Positions 8,046 through 15,445 of a DNA stretch of 29,091 nucleotides are shown here, in pieces. This stretch comes from Actinobacteria bacterium UBA5176 (GTDB lineage Bacteria; Actinomycetota; UBA4738). The notes beneath the pieces are model-generated. The model was not told the origin of the DNA. It was given only the letters and a program-made list of their open reading frames with translations, and ran no database searches. How positions within the stretch are numbered: position 1 is the stretch's first letter; every line of letters begins with the position of its first letter. The translations under genes and the position numbers were made by a program. The DNA lies in contig DHWS01000117.1 of NCBI GenBank assembly GCA_002413305.1, positions 62,370 through 91,460 of the forward strand, written 5' to 3'.

Positions 8046-8402
8046 ATGCTCCTCATCGGAGTCGTATTGATCCTGCTCGGCGCCCTGGGGCCGATCGCGG
8101 GAGCGCAGTGGCGGCGCGGGGCATGGATGGGCGCCGTCAGGACCCTTCGGGCCGAGACGTCGCCCCGGCTGGTGGCCACGGTCCCCATGCTCGGCGCGTT
8201 CATCGCCTCGATCGGCCTGGCCCTGATCTGGAGCCTCTTCATCTGGCTGGCCTTCGTCATGGCCATCGCCTGGCTCATCCGGCTCGCCTCCATGTCCTGG
8301 GCTCGGATGCGAGCAGAAGCGGAGGCCGAGCGGCGCGGCGCCAGCGAGGTCGAGCTCCCGGTCACCACGCCCGACGCCGGCGAGGAACGCCGGGCAAGCT
8401 GA
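8046..8402 (+). CDS. Small hypothetical membrane protein
   Basis: A 118-aa protein of unrecognised family. Hydrophobic helices are predicted at ~1-20 (start MLLIGVVLILLGALG) and across ~43-82, enough for two further segments (PMLGAFIASIGLALIWSLF and IWLAFVMAIAWLI). An arginine/glutamate-rich soluble tail (WARMRAEAEAERR) follows. The codon pattern is typical of the neighbourhood, supporting a real gene. It starts 43 nt after the reductase-like gene, beyond its hairpin, so it may have low read-through or its own promoter; no strong ribosome site was found. It converges on the phosphofructokinase gene with a 7-nt gap. Confidence 0.6.
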   Translation: MLLIGVVLILLGALGPIAGAQWRRGAWMGAVRTLRAETSPRLVATVPMLGAFIASIGLALIWSLFIWLAFVMAIAWLIRLASMSWARMRAEAEAERRGASEVELPVTTPDAGEERRAS

Positions 8403-8404
8403 AA

Positions 8405-8417
8405 CGGCCTCAGGCCG
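8405..8417. terminator. Compact hairpin at convergent gene ends, pfp stop codon as loop
   Basis: CGGCC (8405-8409) and GGCCG (8413-8417) flank TCA (8410-8412), which is the TGA stop of the minus-strand phosphofructokinase gene. On the minus strand the stem is followed by TTTC, a short U-run. It lies 2 nt after the plus-strand gene's stop, so it could serve both directions. Confidence 0.5.
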
Positions 8418-9732
8418 ACGCAGCCGCCGCCCTGGCCCGGGCTTCGACGAGGTAGCCGAACCGGTCCCGGAACGCTTCGGCCGTCATCCCGGCGGCCTCG
8501 GCGATCGGACCCAGCTTCTCCGGGTCGGCGAGGTCTTCGTCCTCCAGCCGGATCATGTACTCGGTGGCCACGCGGTACGAGTCGCTGTTGACGTTCACCT
8601 CGCGGACCCGCGTCCGCCCGGTGACCGGATCGCTGAACGAGCCGAACGGCAGCGGGACGAAGTGCTCCTCCTGGAAGGTGACCATCGCGCCGGGGTCGCC
8701 CCGGCCCTCCCTGAGCAGGGTCCGCAGGTAGTCGATGGCCCCGAACCCGAGGTTGCGGGTGTATTCGATGTCGAACGGGATCGGTGGGGCGCACCGGAGC
8801 TCGTACCCGATGTTCTTCGCCACGACCGTGGCCTTCTCGCCGCGCTCCTTGAACCGCTTCTTCACCAGGTCGGCCAGGACCTGGTCCAGGTTCATCTCTC
8901 CCAGGCGGATGTGGCCGTGCTCGTCGCGCTCCAGCTCGGGGAACGTGGCGGCCAGCTCGTCCTCGGCCAGCCGCAGGGCCAGGCCCTCGGAGAAGATGGC
9001 CACGCCGAACGGCCGCCCGTGGGCGACCCGCTTCAGCATCGAGGTCTCCACCAGGTCGACCAGGTGCTGGAGGCGGATCGGCTCCCGGGGAGGGAACTCC
9101 TCGGCGATGACCGTGAACGTGGCGCCGGCGGCTTTGCCGATCCCCACCGCGAGGTGGCCGGCGCTGCGGCCCATGGCGACGACGAAGAACCACCGCCGGG
9201 TGGTCATGGCGTCGGTCATCAGGTTGTTGACCAGCTCGACCCCCACGGCCCGGGCGGTCTCGAACCCGAACGTGGGGATGCCGCCGGGGAGGGGCAGGTC
9301 GTCGTCGATCGTCTTCGGGACGTGGGCCACCCGGATCCGGCCCGCTGCCGCTTCGGCCACCTTCGACGCGCTGTACGCCGTATCGTCGCCGCCGATCGTG
9401 ACCAGCAGCTCGACCCCCATCTCACCCAGCGCCTTCACCGTGTTGTGCATGCGCCACTCGGGGTCGGCGGCGCCCTCGTCCCGTGTGGTCGGATTGGCCC
9501 GCGAGGTCCGAAGGATCGACCCGCCCAGGACGTGGATCCGGGAGACGTCGGTGATCGAAAGGGGGCGAACCTCCTTCGACGACCCGCGGATCAGGTGGTC
9601 GAACCCGTCGAGGATGCCGACCACCTCCCAGCCGGAGTTGATGGCCTCGATCGTGGCCGCCGAGATCACCGAGTTGATGCCCGGCGCCGGCCCCCCGCCA
9701 CAAAGGATCGCCAGCCGGGTCCGTTCGCTCAT
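8410..9732 (-). CDS. pfp: 6-phosphofructokinase, probably pyrophosphate-dependent
   Basis: A 440-aa PfkA-superfamily protein that phosphorylates fructose 6-phosphate to the 1,6-bisphosphate. It has the phosphoryl-donor loop CGGGPAPGINSVI (11-23), TIGGDDTAYS (112-121), the catalytic PKTIDDD (139-145) and the MGRSAGHLA substrate motif. In ATP-dependent enzymes the donor-site residues are GGDG and PGTIDND. An Asp in GGDD and a Lys in PKTID are the known determinants of pyrophosphate use; here they are Asp117 and Lys140. I therefore infer the reversible PPi-type enzyme, usable in glycolysis and gluconeogenesis. The normally conserved Asn of TIDND is Asp144. A strong GGGGGAG Shine-Dalgarno immediately precedes the ATG. 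It is divergent from glycerol kinase, fitting a triose/glycerol carbon node. Confidence 0.9.
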   Translation of the reverse strand: MSERTRLAILCGGGPAPGINSVISAATIEAINSGWEVVGILDGFDHLIRGSSKEVRPLSITDVSRIHVLGGSILRTSRANPTTRDEGAADPEWRMHNTVKALGEMGVELLVTIGGDDTAYSASKVAEAAAGRIRVAHVPKTIDDDLPLPGGIPTFGFETARAVGVELVNNLMTDAMTTRRWFFVVAMGRSAGHLAVGIGKAAGATFTVIAEEFPPREPIRLQHLVDLVETSMLKRVAHGRPFGVAIFSEGLALRLAEDELAATFPELERDEHGHIRLGEMNLDQVLADLVKKRFKERGEKATVVAKNIGYELRCAPPIPFDIEYTRNLGFGAIDYLRTLLREGRGDPGAMVTFQEEHFVPLPFGSFSDPVTGRTRVREVNVNSDSYRVATEYMIRLEDEDLADPEKLGPIAEAAGMTAEAFRDRFGYLVEARARAAAASA

Positions 9733-9773
9733 CTCCCCCGCCTTTCGCGCATGCCATCGAGCTTTCCACGCTT

Positions 9774-9817
9774 CGGGCCGGGCTGCAAAGCCGGGCCCGT
9801 TCCTCGTCGGGTAGCAT
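9774..9817 (+). promoter_or_regulatory. Hairpin/dyad and -10 in the pfp-glpK divergent region
   Basis: An 11-bp inverted repeat with one mismatch (9774-9784 and 9789-9799) encloses a GCAA tetraloop. TAGCAT (9812-9817) matches a -10 and ends 10 nt before the glpK ATG, which lacks a good Shine-Dalgarno. The dyad would cover the glpK -35 region, so an operator is as likely as an RNA hairpin. In the other direction it lies in the presumed pfp leader or promoter. Confidence 0.45.
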
Positions 9818-9827
9818 CCGCGACGAG

Positions 9828-11333
9828 ATGGCTTCGGCTTCGGCGCGCATCCTCGCCATCGACGCCGGGACGACCGGGGTGACCGCCTTGGTGGTCGACG
9901 ACCGCGGGCGGGTCCAGGCCAAGGGCTACCGCGAGTTCCCCCAGAGCTTCCCCCGGCCCGGCTGGGTCGAACACGACCCGGAGGACTGGTGGACGGCCAT
10001 GATCAGCGCGTCGTCCGACGCCCTGGCCGAAGCGCAGACCCAGCCGTCCCACCTGGCCGCGGTCGGTATAACCAACCAGCGCGAGACCACGGTGGTGTGG
10101 GAGCGGGAGGGCCTGCGTCCGGTCCATCCGGCCATCGTGTGGCAGGATCGCCGCACGGCCCCGCTGTGCGTGGAGCTCCGCGACGAGGGTTGGGAGGACC
10201 GCGTCCGCGAACGCACCGGCCTGGTCGTCGACCCGTACTTCAGCGGGACGAAGTTGGCATGGATCCTGGAGAACGTGGGGGGCGCCAGGGAGGAGGCCGA
10301 AGCGGGGCGGCTGGCGTTCGGCACCGTCGACACCTACCTCATGGCCAGGCTGACCGGCGGTTCGGCCCACGTCACCGACCGGACGAACGCCTCCCGGACC
10401 ATGCTGTACGACATCCACCGGCTGGACTGGGACGACGAGCTCCTGGACCGTCTCCGCGTTCCCCACCAGCTCCTCCCTGCCGTGATGCCCTCCTCCGGGA
10501 CGTTCGGCCTCACCGACCCGGACCGGTTCCTGGGCGCCCGCGTACCGATCAGCGGGATCGGCGGCGACCAGCAGGCGGCCCTGTTCGGCCAGGCGTGCTT
10601 CGACCCCGGCCAGACGAAGAACACGTACGGCACCGGGTCGTTCGTGCTGATGAACACGGGGCACGAGGCGCCCCGGTCGACGGCGGGGCTGATCACCACC
10701 ATCGCGTGCACGGAGGGACCGGAGGTGCACTATGCGCTCGAGGGTTCGATCTTCGTCACCGGCGCGGCCATTCAGTGGCTTCGCGACGGCCTTCGGCTGA
10801 TCGAACGCGCCGACCAGACCGGGCCGGTGGCCGAGAGCGTGGAGGACACCGGCGGCGTGTACTTCGTGCCGGCGCTGACCGGGCTGGGGGCCCCGTGGTG
10901 GGACCCGTACGCGCGGGGGACGGTGGTGGGGATCACCCGCGGCACCACTCGGGCCCACCTGGTCCGGGCGGCGGTCGAGGCTATGGCCTACCAGACCCGC
11001 GACGTCGTCGACGCGATGCGCTCCGACGCCGGGATCGGGCTCACGGACCTCAAGGCTGACGGCGGGGCCAGCGCCATGGACGTCCTGCTCCAGTTCCAGG
11101 CCGACCTCCTGGGCGTGCCGGTCCGCCGGTCGCGGGTCCAGGAGACCACCGCGCTTGGGGCCGCCTACCTGGCCGGCCTCGGGGAGGGCGTGTGGGCCTC
11201 GACGGCCGAGCTCGCCAGCCACTGGCAGGCCGAGCGGGAGTTCGAACCGCACGCCGGTGCGGCCACGGAATCCCGCTACGCCGGCTGGCGGCGGGCCGTG
11301 GAGCGCTCCCTCCGGTGGGCCGAGCCGGAATAG
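9828..11333 (+). CDS. glpK: Glycerol kinase
   Basis: A 501-aa FGGY-family kinase converting glycerol and ATP to sn-glycerol 3-phosphate in the cytoplasm. It has the N-terminal phosphate loop ILAIDAGTTGVTALV, GITNQRETTVVW, WQDRRT, the FGGY signature around YFSGTKLAWILEN, GIGGDQQAALFGQ, YGTGSF, and the C-terminal ADGGASAMDVLLQFQADLLG and GAAYLAGLGEGVW motifs. Length and order match GlpK exactly. There is no adjacent glpF or glpD. The divergent PPi-type phosphofructokinase and nearby PlsC are metabolically related, since glycerol 3-phosphate feeds both triose metabolism and phospholipids. ATG 9828 lies only 10 nt after a -10, so the mRNA leader is very short or absent. Confidence 0.96.
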   Translation: MASASARILAIDAGTTGVTALVVDDRGRVQAKGYREFPQSFPRPGWVEHDPEDWWTAMISASSDALAEAQTQPSHLAAVGITNQRETTVVWEREGLRPVHPAIVWQDRRTAPLCVELRDEGWEDRVRERTGLVVDPYFSGTKLAWILENVGGAREEAEAGRLAFGTVDTYLMARLTGGSAHVTDRTNASRTMLYDIHRLDWDDELLDRLRVPHQLLPAVMPSSGTFGLTDPDRFLGARVPISGIGGDQQAALFGQACFDPGQTKNTYGTGSFVLMNTGHEAPRSTAGLITTIACTEGPEVHYALEGSIFVTGAAIQWLRDGLRLIERADQTGPVAESVEDTGGVYFVPALTGLGAPWWDPYARGTVVGITRGTTRAHLVRAAVEAMAYQTRDVVDAMRSDAGIGLTDLKADGGASAMDVLLQFQADLLGVPVRRSRVQETTALGAAYLAGLGEGVWASTAELASHWQAEREFEPHAGAATESRYAGWRRAVERSLRWAEPE

Positions 11334-11388
11334 CACCCCCGACCGGAGATGTTGTCACTCCTTTGACGGGAGATCACCGAACCTGCGC

Positions 11389-11416
11389 TTGTCCGGTGAG
11401 GGGCCGGGGGTACAAC
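11389..11416 (+). promoter_or_regulatory. Candidate promoter of the zinc-ribbon gene
   Basis: TTGTCC (11389-11394) and TACAAC (11411-11416) are separated by 16 bp, about 70 nt before the zinc-ribbon start. The match to consensus is partial. The rest of the 11334-11484 gap shows no other clear signal. Confidence 0.3.
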
Positions 11417-11484
11417 TGGCCCAGTCCAGCCCCAGATCGCGACTCGGAACGTCGCGGGCCCGCGAAGTGAGGGGGGAGCCGAAC

Positions 11485-11661
11485 GTGGCGCGTTGTCCGA
11501 TCTGTCAATCCGTCCGCATCGTGATCGTCGTGAGCCCCCAGCGGCGGGCCTTCTGCACGGCCTGTGGCGCCCGCTGGATCCAGGAGGGAAGCGAACAGCG
11601 CGCCGTCAAGCGCCCCGCACTGTCGACCGGTGCAGTGCCCTCGACCGTTCGTCAGGCCTGA
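11485..11661 (+). CDS. 58-residue zinc-ribbon protein
   Basis: GTG 11485 is preceded by GGGGGGAG (11471-11478) at ideal spacing. The peptide begins VARCPICQS, continues with a hydrophobic strand (VRIVIVVS), then FCTACGARW and a short polar tail. Two CxxC knuckles ~20 residues apart, with strands between, form a classic rubredoxin-like or zinc-ribbon unit that probably binds one Zn(II). Family unknown; such small ribbons may bind nucleic acid or act as adaptors. The gene is flanked by its own candidate promoter and by a hairpin at its stop codon, suggesting a stand-alone unit. Confidence 0.72.
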   Translation: MARCPICQSVRIVIVVSPQRRAFCTACGARWIQEGSEQRAVKRPALSTGAVPSTVRQA

Positions 11662-11676
11662 GCGGCCTTCAGGCCG
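11654..11676. terminator. Overlapping alternative hairpins at convergent zinc-ribbon/plsC ends
   Basis: Three GGCC blocks are arranged AGGCC-TGAGC-GGCCT-TCA-GGCCG. Pairing 11654-11658 with 11664-11668 puts the plus-strand stop (TGA 11659-11661) in the loop. Pairing 11663-11667 with 11672-11676 puts the minus-strand plsC stop (TCA 11669-11671) in the loop. The two stems share the middle block and are mutually exclusive, suggesting a two-way terminator. No U-tract is present. Confidence 0.45.
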
Positions 11677-12460
11677 AGGTCGTCTTCGCGGACGTCGAGG
11701 TCGATCCTTCGGAGTCCGTGAGCACGATCCTCGGCCCGTCCCCGGAAGTGCCGGGAGCCGGGGGCGACACGCCCGCCTTCGTCGCCGCCTTCGCGTCGTC
11801 GATCTGCTTCTTCACTCTGGAGCCGTAGTCGTCCACGTACTCCTGGCCTGAGAGCAGCATGATCTCGTACAGGACCTCGTCGGTGATGGACCGGAGCACG
11901 AACCGGTCGGCGGGGCTGTCGTAGTGGCGCTCGAAGGACAGGGGCTTGCCGAACGTGATGGTCACCCGTCCGGTCTTCGGCAGCCTCTTGTCGTACGGCC
12001 ACGCCCCGAAGGTCCCACTGATCGCGACCGGGATGATGGGGACGCGCGCCTCCACCGCCATCCGGGCCACGCCGGTCTTGCCGCGGTACAGCCGGCCGTC
12101 GGGCGAGCGGGTCCCCTCCGGGAAGATACCGACCAGCTTGCCGGCCTGCGCTGCGGCGATCCCGTCGCGGAGCGATTCGGCCGACGCGGACCCGCCGGTC
12201 CGGTAGACCGGGATGCAACCAGCCGCTTTGAAGAACCACGCCGAATACCAGTGCTCCCAGTAGTCGGCCTTGGCCATCATCACGACCTTCCGCTTCCGGA
12301 TGACCAGCGGCATCAGGAAGTCGTCCAGGAACGACTGGTGGTTGGGCGCGATGATCGCGCCGGTATCGGTTGGGACGTTCTCCAGCCCGATGACCTTCGG
12401 CCGGTACATCAGCCGAAGCAACGGCCCGAGAACGATGTATTTCATCGTGAACCAGAACAC
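11669..12460 (-). CDS. plsC: 1-acyl-sn-glycerol-3-phosphate acyltransferase (PlsC family)
   Basis: A 263-aa membrane-associated acyltransferase that makes phosphatidic acid from lysophosphatidic acid. Motif I is NHQSFLD (His41, Asp46). Substrate-binding motif FPEGTR is at 113-118, followed by EARVPIIPVAISG (motif IV). An N-terminal hydrophobic stretch (MKYIVLGPLLRLMY) should anchor it to the membrane. A low-complexity Ser/Thr-rich tail after residue 235 is not part of the domain. The GTG start has GAGG seven nt upstream; ATG six codons in is an alternative. It diverges from the 12551 operon through a shared palindromic promoter and converges on the zinc-ribbon gene. Confidence 0.93.
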   Translation of the reverse strand: MFWFTMKYIVLGPLLRLMYRPKVIGLENVPTDTGAIIAPNHQSFLDDFLMPLVIRKRKVVMMAKADYWEHWYSAWFFKAAGCIPVYRTGGSASAESLRDGIAAAQAGKLVGIFPEGTRSPDGRLYRGKTGVARMAVEARVPIIPVAISGTFGAWPYDKRLPKTGRVTITFGKPLSFERHYDSPADRFVLRSITDEVLYEIMLLSGQEYVDDYGSRVKKQIDDAKAATKAGVSPPAPGTSGDGPRIVLTDSEGSTSTSAKTTSA

Positions 12461-12509
12461 GGCCTCACCTCGCCGTCGTATGACCTCTGAACCTGGCCTC
12501 CCGTTACCC

Positions 12510-12524
12510 GTCTATGCTATAGAC
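12510..12524. promoter_or_regulatory. Palindromic divergent promoter between plsC and the esterase operon
   Basis: GTCTAT-GCT-ATAGAC is a perfect 6-bp inverted repeat. On the plus strand it contains TATGCT (12513-12518), on the minus strand TAGCAT (12519-12514); both match -10 elements. Plus transcripts would start near 12525, giving a ~26-nt leader with a ribosome site. Minus transcripts would start near 12506, giving plsC a ~46-nt leader. Confidence 0.6.
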
Positions 12525-12550
12525 CCCAACGGGAGAAGGGAAACGCATCC

Positions 12551-12688
12551 GTGCTTGCGCTGACGGTGATGCAATGGAGTTTCCTCGCCGCGCTGGTGGT
12601 GCTCACCGGCGCCGCAGGGGTATTCGGGCTGTACGTGGTGGCCCAACTGTTCCGGAACCCTCCCCGTACCTCCCGCCGGCACCTCTGA
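12551..12688 (+). CDS. 45-residue single-pass membrane peptide
   Basis: A small gene with GTG start 12551 and GGGAGAAGGG (12531-12540) ten nt upstream. The peptide starts VLALTVMQWS, has one strongly hydrophobic helix (FLAALVVLTGAAGVFGLYVV) and ends with a basic tail (RNPPRTSRRHL), so the C-terminus is predicted cytoplasmic. An internal GTG (12566) or ATG (12569) could be used instead. It is the first gene of a run continuing into the carboxylesterase, 28 nt downstream, directly after the palindromic promoter. No family recognised. Confidence 0.6.
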   Translation: MLALTVMQWSFLAALVVLTGAAGVFGLYVVAQLFRNPPRTSRRHL

Positions 12689-12715
12689 CGTGACGATCCG
12701 ACACCGGGGTTCAGG

Positions 12716-13495
12716 ATGGTGAGCAGCCGCGTGCTCCCCGGCGCCGACGGCTTCACGTTCGACGGCACCGGCCCCATCGGCTTCCTCCTCCAGCACGGCT
12801 TCACCGGCTGTCCCGCCTCCATGCGACCCTTCGGCGAATGGCTCGCTGAGCGAGGCTGCATGGTCGTCGCTCCGCGCCTCGCAGGGCACGGCACGAAGTG
12901 GGAGGACCTGGAGGACGTCACGTGGCAGGACTGGGAGCGGGAGGCCGGAACCGCCCTGGACGCGCTCGGCGCGAAGTGCCAGACCGTGGTCGGGGTGGGT
13001 CTGTCGATGGGCGGTGCGCTGGTGCTGCACCTGGCGGCGAAGCACCCCGAGAAGCTTCGGGGCGTGGTGGCCATCAATGCCCTGGTCCGCCGGCCCGAGC
13101 TCGCGCTGTCCCCATTCCTTCGACTCTTCACCCGGACGGTGAAGGGCGTCGGCAACGATATCAAGAAGCCGGGCCAGGACGAGATGGTGTACGACCGGAT
13201 CCCCCTGAAAGGGGTGAACGAGCTCGGCAAGCTGCTACGAACGACGGAGCGCGAGCTCCCCTCCATGACCCTGCCTCTGCTGGTCTTCTCCTCTCCGGAG
13301 GACCACACGGTGAAGCCCATGAACTCGCGTCTGGTGATGAAGAAGGCGGGGAGCCCGCGGAAGGAGCTGGTCACCCTGGGCAACTCCTACCACGTGGCCA
13401 CCCTCGACTACGACGCCGAGACCATCTTCGAAGGGACGCTCGAGTTCGCCCGTTCGCTGGCCGAGCCGTCGGAGGCTTCGGCACCCCCGGCGTGA
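12716..13495 (+). CDS. Alpha/beta-hydrolase carboxylesterase (Est30 / monoacylglycerol lipase type)
   Basis: A 259-aa serine hydrolase. The oxyanion-hole segment is LLQHGFTGCP (25-33). The nucleophile elbow GLSMGG has Ser97. The acid Asp196 sits in SSPEDHTV, and the catalytic His226 in NSYHVATLDYD. That last motif is characteristic of Bacillus-type carboxylesterase Est30 and bacterial monoglyceride lipase. No signal peptide is seen, so it should be cytosolic and act on short-chain or monoacyl esters. Neighbouring plsC and glpK make glycerolipid turnover a plausible context, but that is inference. ATG 12716 has only a weak ribosome site. Confidence 0.9.
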   Translation: MVSSRVLPGADGFTFDGTGPIGFLLQHGFTGCPASMRPFGEWLAERGCMVVAPRLAGHGTKWEDLEDVTWQDWEREAGTALDALGAKCQTVVGVGLSMGGALVLHLAAKHPEKLRGVVAINALVRRPELALSPFLRLFTRTVKGVGNDIKKPGQDEMVYDRIPLKGVNELGKLLRTTERELPSMTLPLLVFSSPEDHTVKPMNSRLVMKKAGSPRKELVTLGNSYHVATLDYDAETIFEGTLEFARSLAEPSEASAPPA

Positions 13496-13526
13496 CGGTC
13501 TCCCTGCCCTCCATGAGGTCCCACCG

Positions 13527-14150
13527 GTGAGCGTCGTGACCGTCTCGCGCCAGTACGGAGCCGGCGGCCTCCGTGTGGCGACCGCGCTGGCGGAGGCGCT
13601 CGGGTTCCGCAAGGTCGATCGCGAGCTGGCCGAGCAGGCGGCCATCGAGCTCGGCGTCGATCCCGAGATCGCCGAGGCGCAAGACGAACGCCCCCCCGCC
13701 ATCATCGAGCAGCTCGGCATGGCGCTCGCGGCGGGCGGGCCGCCGTTCGGCACCATGCCCCCCGAGGCCACCGTCGACGACCGGACGCTGGCCGAAGCGA
13801 CCCGGCGGGTGATCGTCGGCCTTGCGGACGCGGGCGGCTACGTCGTGCTGGGTCGCGGGGCGGCCGCCGCCCTCGCCGGGCGGCCTGACGCCTGCAACCT
13901 GAGCCTGGTCGGCGACCTCCCCGACCGGGCCGCGCGGATCATGCGGCTCCAGGGCGTCGATCGTAAGCAGGCCGTCGAGCGCTGCCGTCGGGTGGACGCC
14001 GAACGGACCGCGTACGTCAAACGCTTCTACGGGAGGGACATCCGGGATCCGCTGCTGTACGACGCCGTCCTGAACACCACGCTGCTCGGCCTGGACGCCG
14101 CCACGGAGCTGGCCACCGGGGTGGCGATGCGCAAGCTGGGCATCGGCTGA
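13527..14150 (+). CDS. Cytidylate kinase-like family protein
   Basis: A 207-aa protein whose start, VTVSRQYGAGGLRVATALAEALGFR, resembles the P-loop region of the cytidylate-kinase-like family (Cytidylate_kin2), followed by VDRELAEQAA. A GGYVVLGRGAAAAL segment around residue 105, then RAARIM and DAERTAYVKRFYG, also match that family. Members resemble CMP kinase but their nucleotide substrate is generally unproven. The canonical GxxGxGK lysine is not evident, as is usual for this subfamily. GTG 13527 has GAGG (13515-13518). The stop overlaps the next start (TGATG), so it is coupled to the MFS exporter. Confidence 0.82.
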   Translation: MSVVTVSRQYGAGGLRVATALAEALGFRKVDRELAEQAAIELGVDPEIAEAQDERPPAIIEQLGMALAAGGPPFGTMPPEATVDDRTLAEATRRVIVGLADAGGYVVLGRGAAAALAGRPDACNLSLVGDLPDRAARIMRLQGVDRKQAVERCRRVDAERTAYVKRFYGRDIRDPLLYDAVLNTTLLGLDAATELATGVAMRKLGIG

Positions 14151-15373
14151 TGGGACAGTTCGACTCGCTGCGGTACCGCGACTATCGCTTGGTGTGGACG
14201 GGGGCGTTCCTGTCGAACGTCGGCACGTGGATGCAGTCCATCGCCCTGAACTGGTACGTGCTGCTGCTCACCCATTCGACGTTCTGGGTCTCGTTCGTCA
14301 CCTTCATCAACTTCATGCCGACGGTGATCTCGCCGATCGGCGGCGCCTACTCCGACCGCGTCGACCGGCGGAGGATCCTGGTGGTCACCCAGACGTTCAT
14401 GATGGTCGACGCGGCGGTCCTGGCCCTGTGGGTGTGGCTCGGGCATGCAGGGCTGGCGCCGGTGCTGATCCTGACGTTCGGCCTGGGGCTGGCCGTGGGA
14501 TTCAACAACCCGACCTGGATGGCGTTCGTCCCATCGCTGGTTCCGTCGGAATCGCTGGTGAACGCCATCGCCCTGAACTCCGGCCAGTTCAGCCTGGCCC
14601 GGGTGATCGGGCCGGCCATCGCCGGACCACTGATCGGGGCGATCGGCGCGGCCTGGGTGTTCGGCATCAACGCGCTGTCGTTCGTGGCGGTGCTGATCCC
14701 GCTCGTGCTGGTGTCGTCGCGGCCGGTGGCGCCGGCGCCGGGGCGGGACCTGCGCGACCTGCTCAGGGACGGGTTCCGGTACACGATGGCGAACCGGCGG
14801 ATCCGATCGGGGATCGGGGCGATCGCGGTCGCGTCCTTCTTCGCCGCGCCGGTCAGCGCGCTCATGCCCATCTTCACCACCGACGTCTACCACCGCGGTG
14901 CCGCCGGCTACGGGGGGCTGGCGGCGTCCATGGGGATCGGGTCGGTGATCGGCGCGCTTGGGATCGCCCGCCTCGGCAACCGCGTGTCGCCCGCGCTGAT
15001 CGGCGCGTCGCTGGCCCTGCTCGGCGCCTCCCTGTTCGGCTTCGCCGTCGTTTCGAACTACCTCGCGGGACTGGTCCTGCTGGCGGCGTTCGGCTTCATG
15101 CTCCTGGTGGCCATCGCCGCAACGAACGGGGACATCCAGCTTCACGTCGACGAGGCCATGCGGGGCCGGGTTCTCTCGCTCTACTTCCTGTCCTTCGGTG
15201 GGCTGTTCCCGCTCGGCGCGCTGGCGGCCGGCGGGATCGCCTCCGTGGTGGGCGTCCAGGCCACCACCGCAGGCGGGGCCGCGTTCTGCATCGCGTGGGG
15301 AGTCTGGCTCTACCTCCGCTTCCGGGGGGCGGCCGCGCCGGGGGCAGCGCCGGCGTTCGAGCCGGGCGCCTGA
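14150..15373 (+). CDS. MFS exporter (EntS / MFS_3-like)
   Basis: A 407-aa major facilitator transporter with about 12 hydrophobic segments. It begins FDSLRYRDYRLVWTGAFLSNVGTWMQ, a typical MFS_3 start. The loop 2-3 signature is GGAYSDRVDRRRILV. FGLGLAVGFNNPTWMAFVPSLVP and SGQFSLARVIGPAIAGPL are conserved in EntS-like and putative multidrug exporters, and MRGRVLSLYFL marks the second half. The start overlaps the stop of the kinase-like gene by one base. The substrate cannot be inferred. Its TGA is flanked by CGCC (15367-15370) and GGCG (15375-15378), a weak stem. Confidence 0.92.
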   Translation: MGQFDSLRYRDYRLVWTGAFLSNVGTWMQSIALNWYVLLLTHSTFWVSFVTFINFMPTVISPIGGAYSDRVDRRRILVVTQTFMMVDAAVLALWVWLGHAGLAPVLILTFGLGLAVGFNNPTWMAFVPSLVPSESLVNAIALNSGQFSLARVIGPAIAGPLIGAIGAAWVFGINALSFVAVLIPLVLVSSRPVAPAPGRDLRDLLRDGFRYTMANRRIRSGIGAIAVASFFAAPVSALMPIFTTDVYHRGAAGYGGLAASMGIGSVIGALGIARLGNRVSPALIGASLALLGASLFGFAVVSNYLAGLVLLAAFGFMLLVAIAATNGDIQLHVDEAMRGRVLSLYFLSFGGLFPLGALAAGGIASVVGVQATTAGGAAFCIAWGVWLYLRFRGAAAPGAAPAFEPGA

Positions 15374-15445
15374 CGGCGGGTCAAGGGGGATCGAACGGGA
15401 TGGACGCGGCGACGGAGGTGTCGGTCTCCGGCATCCGGGTAGCGC

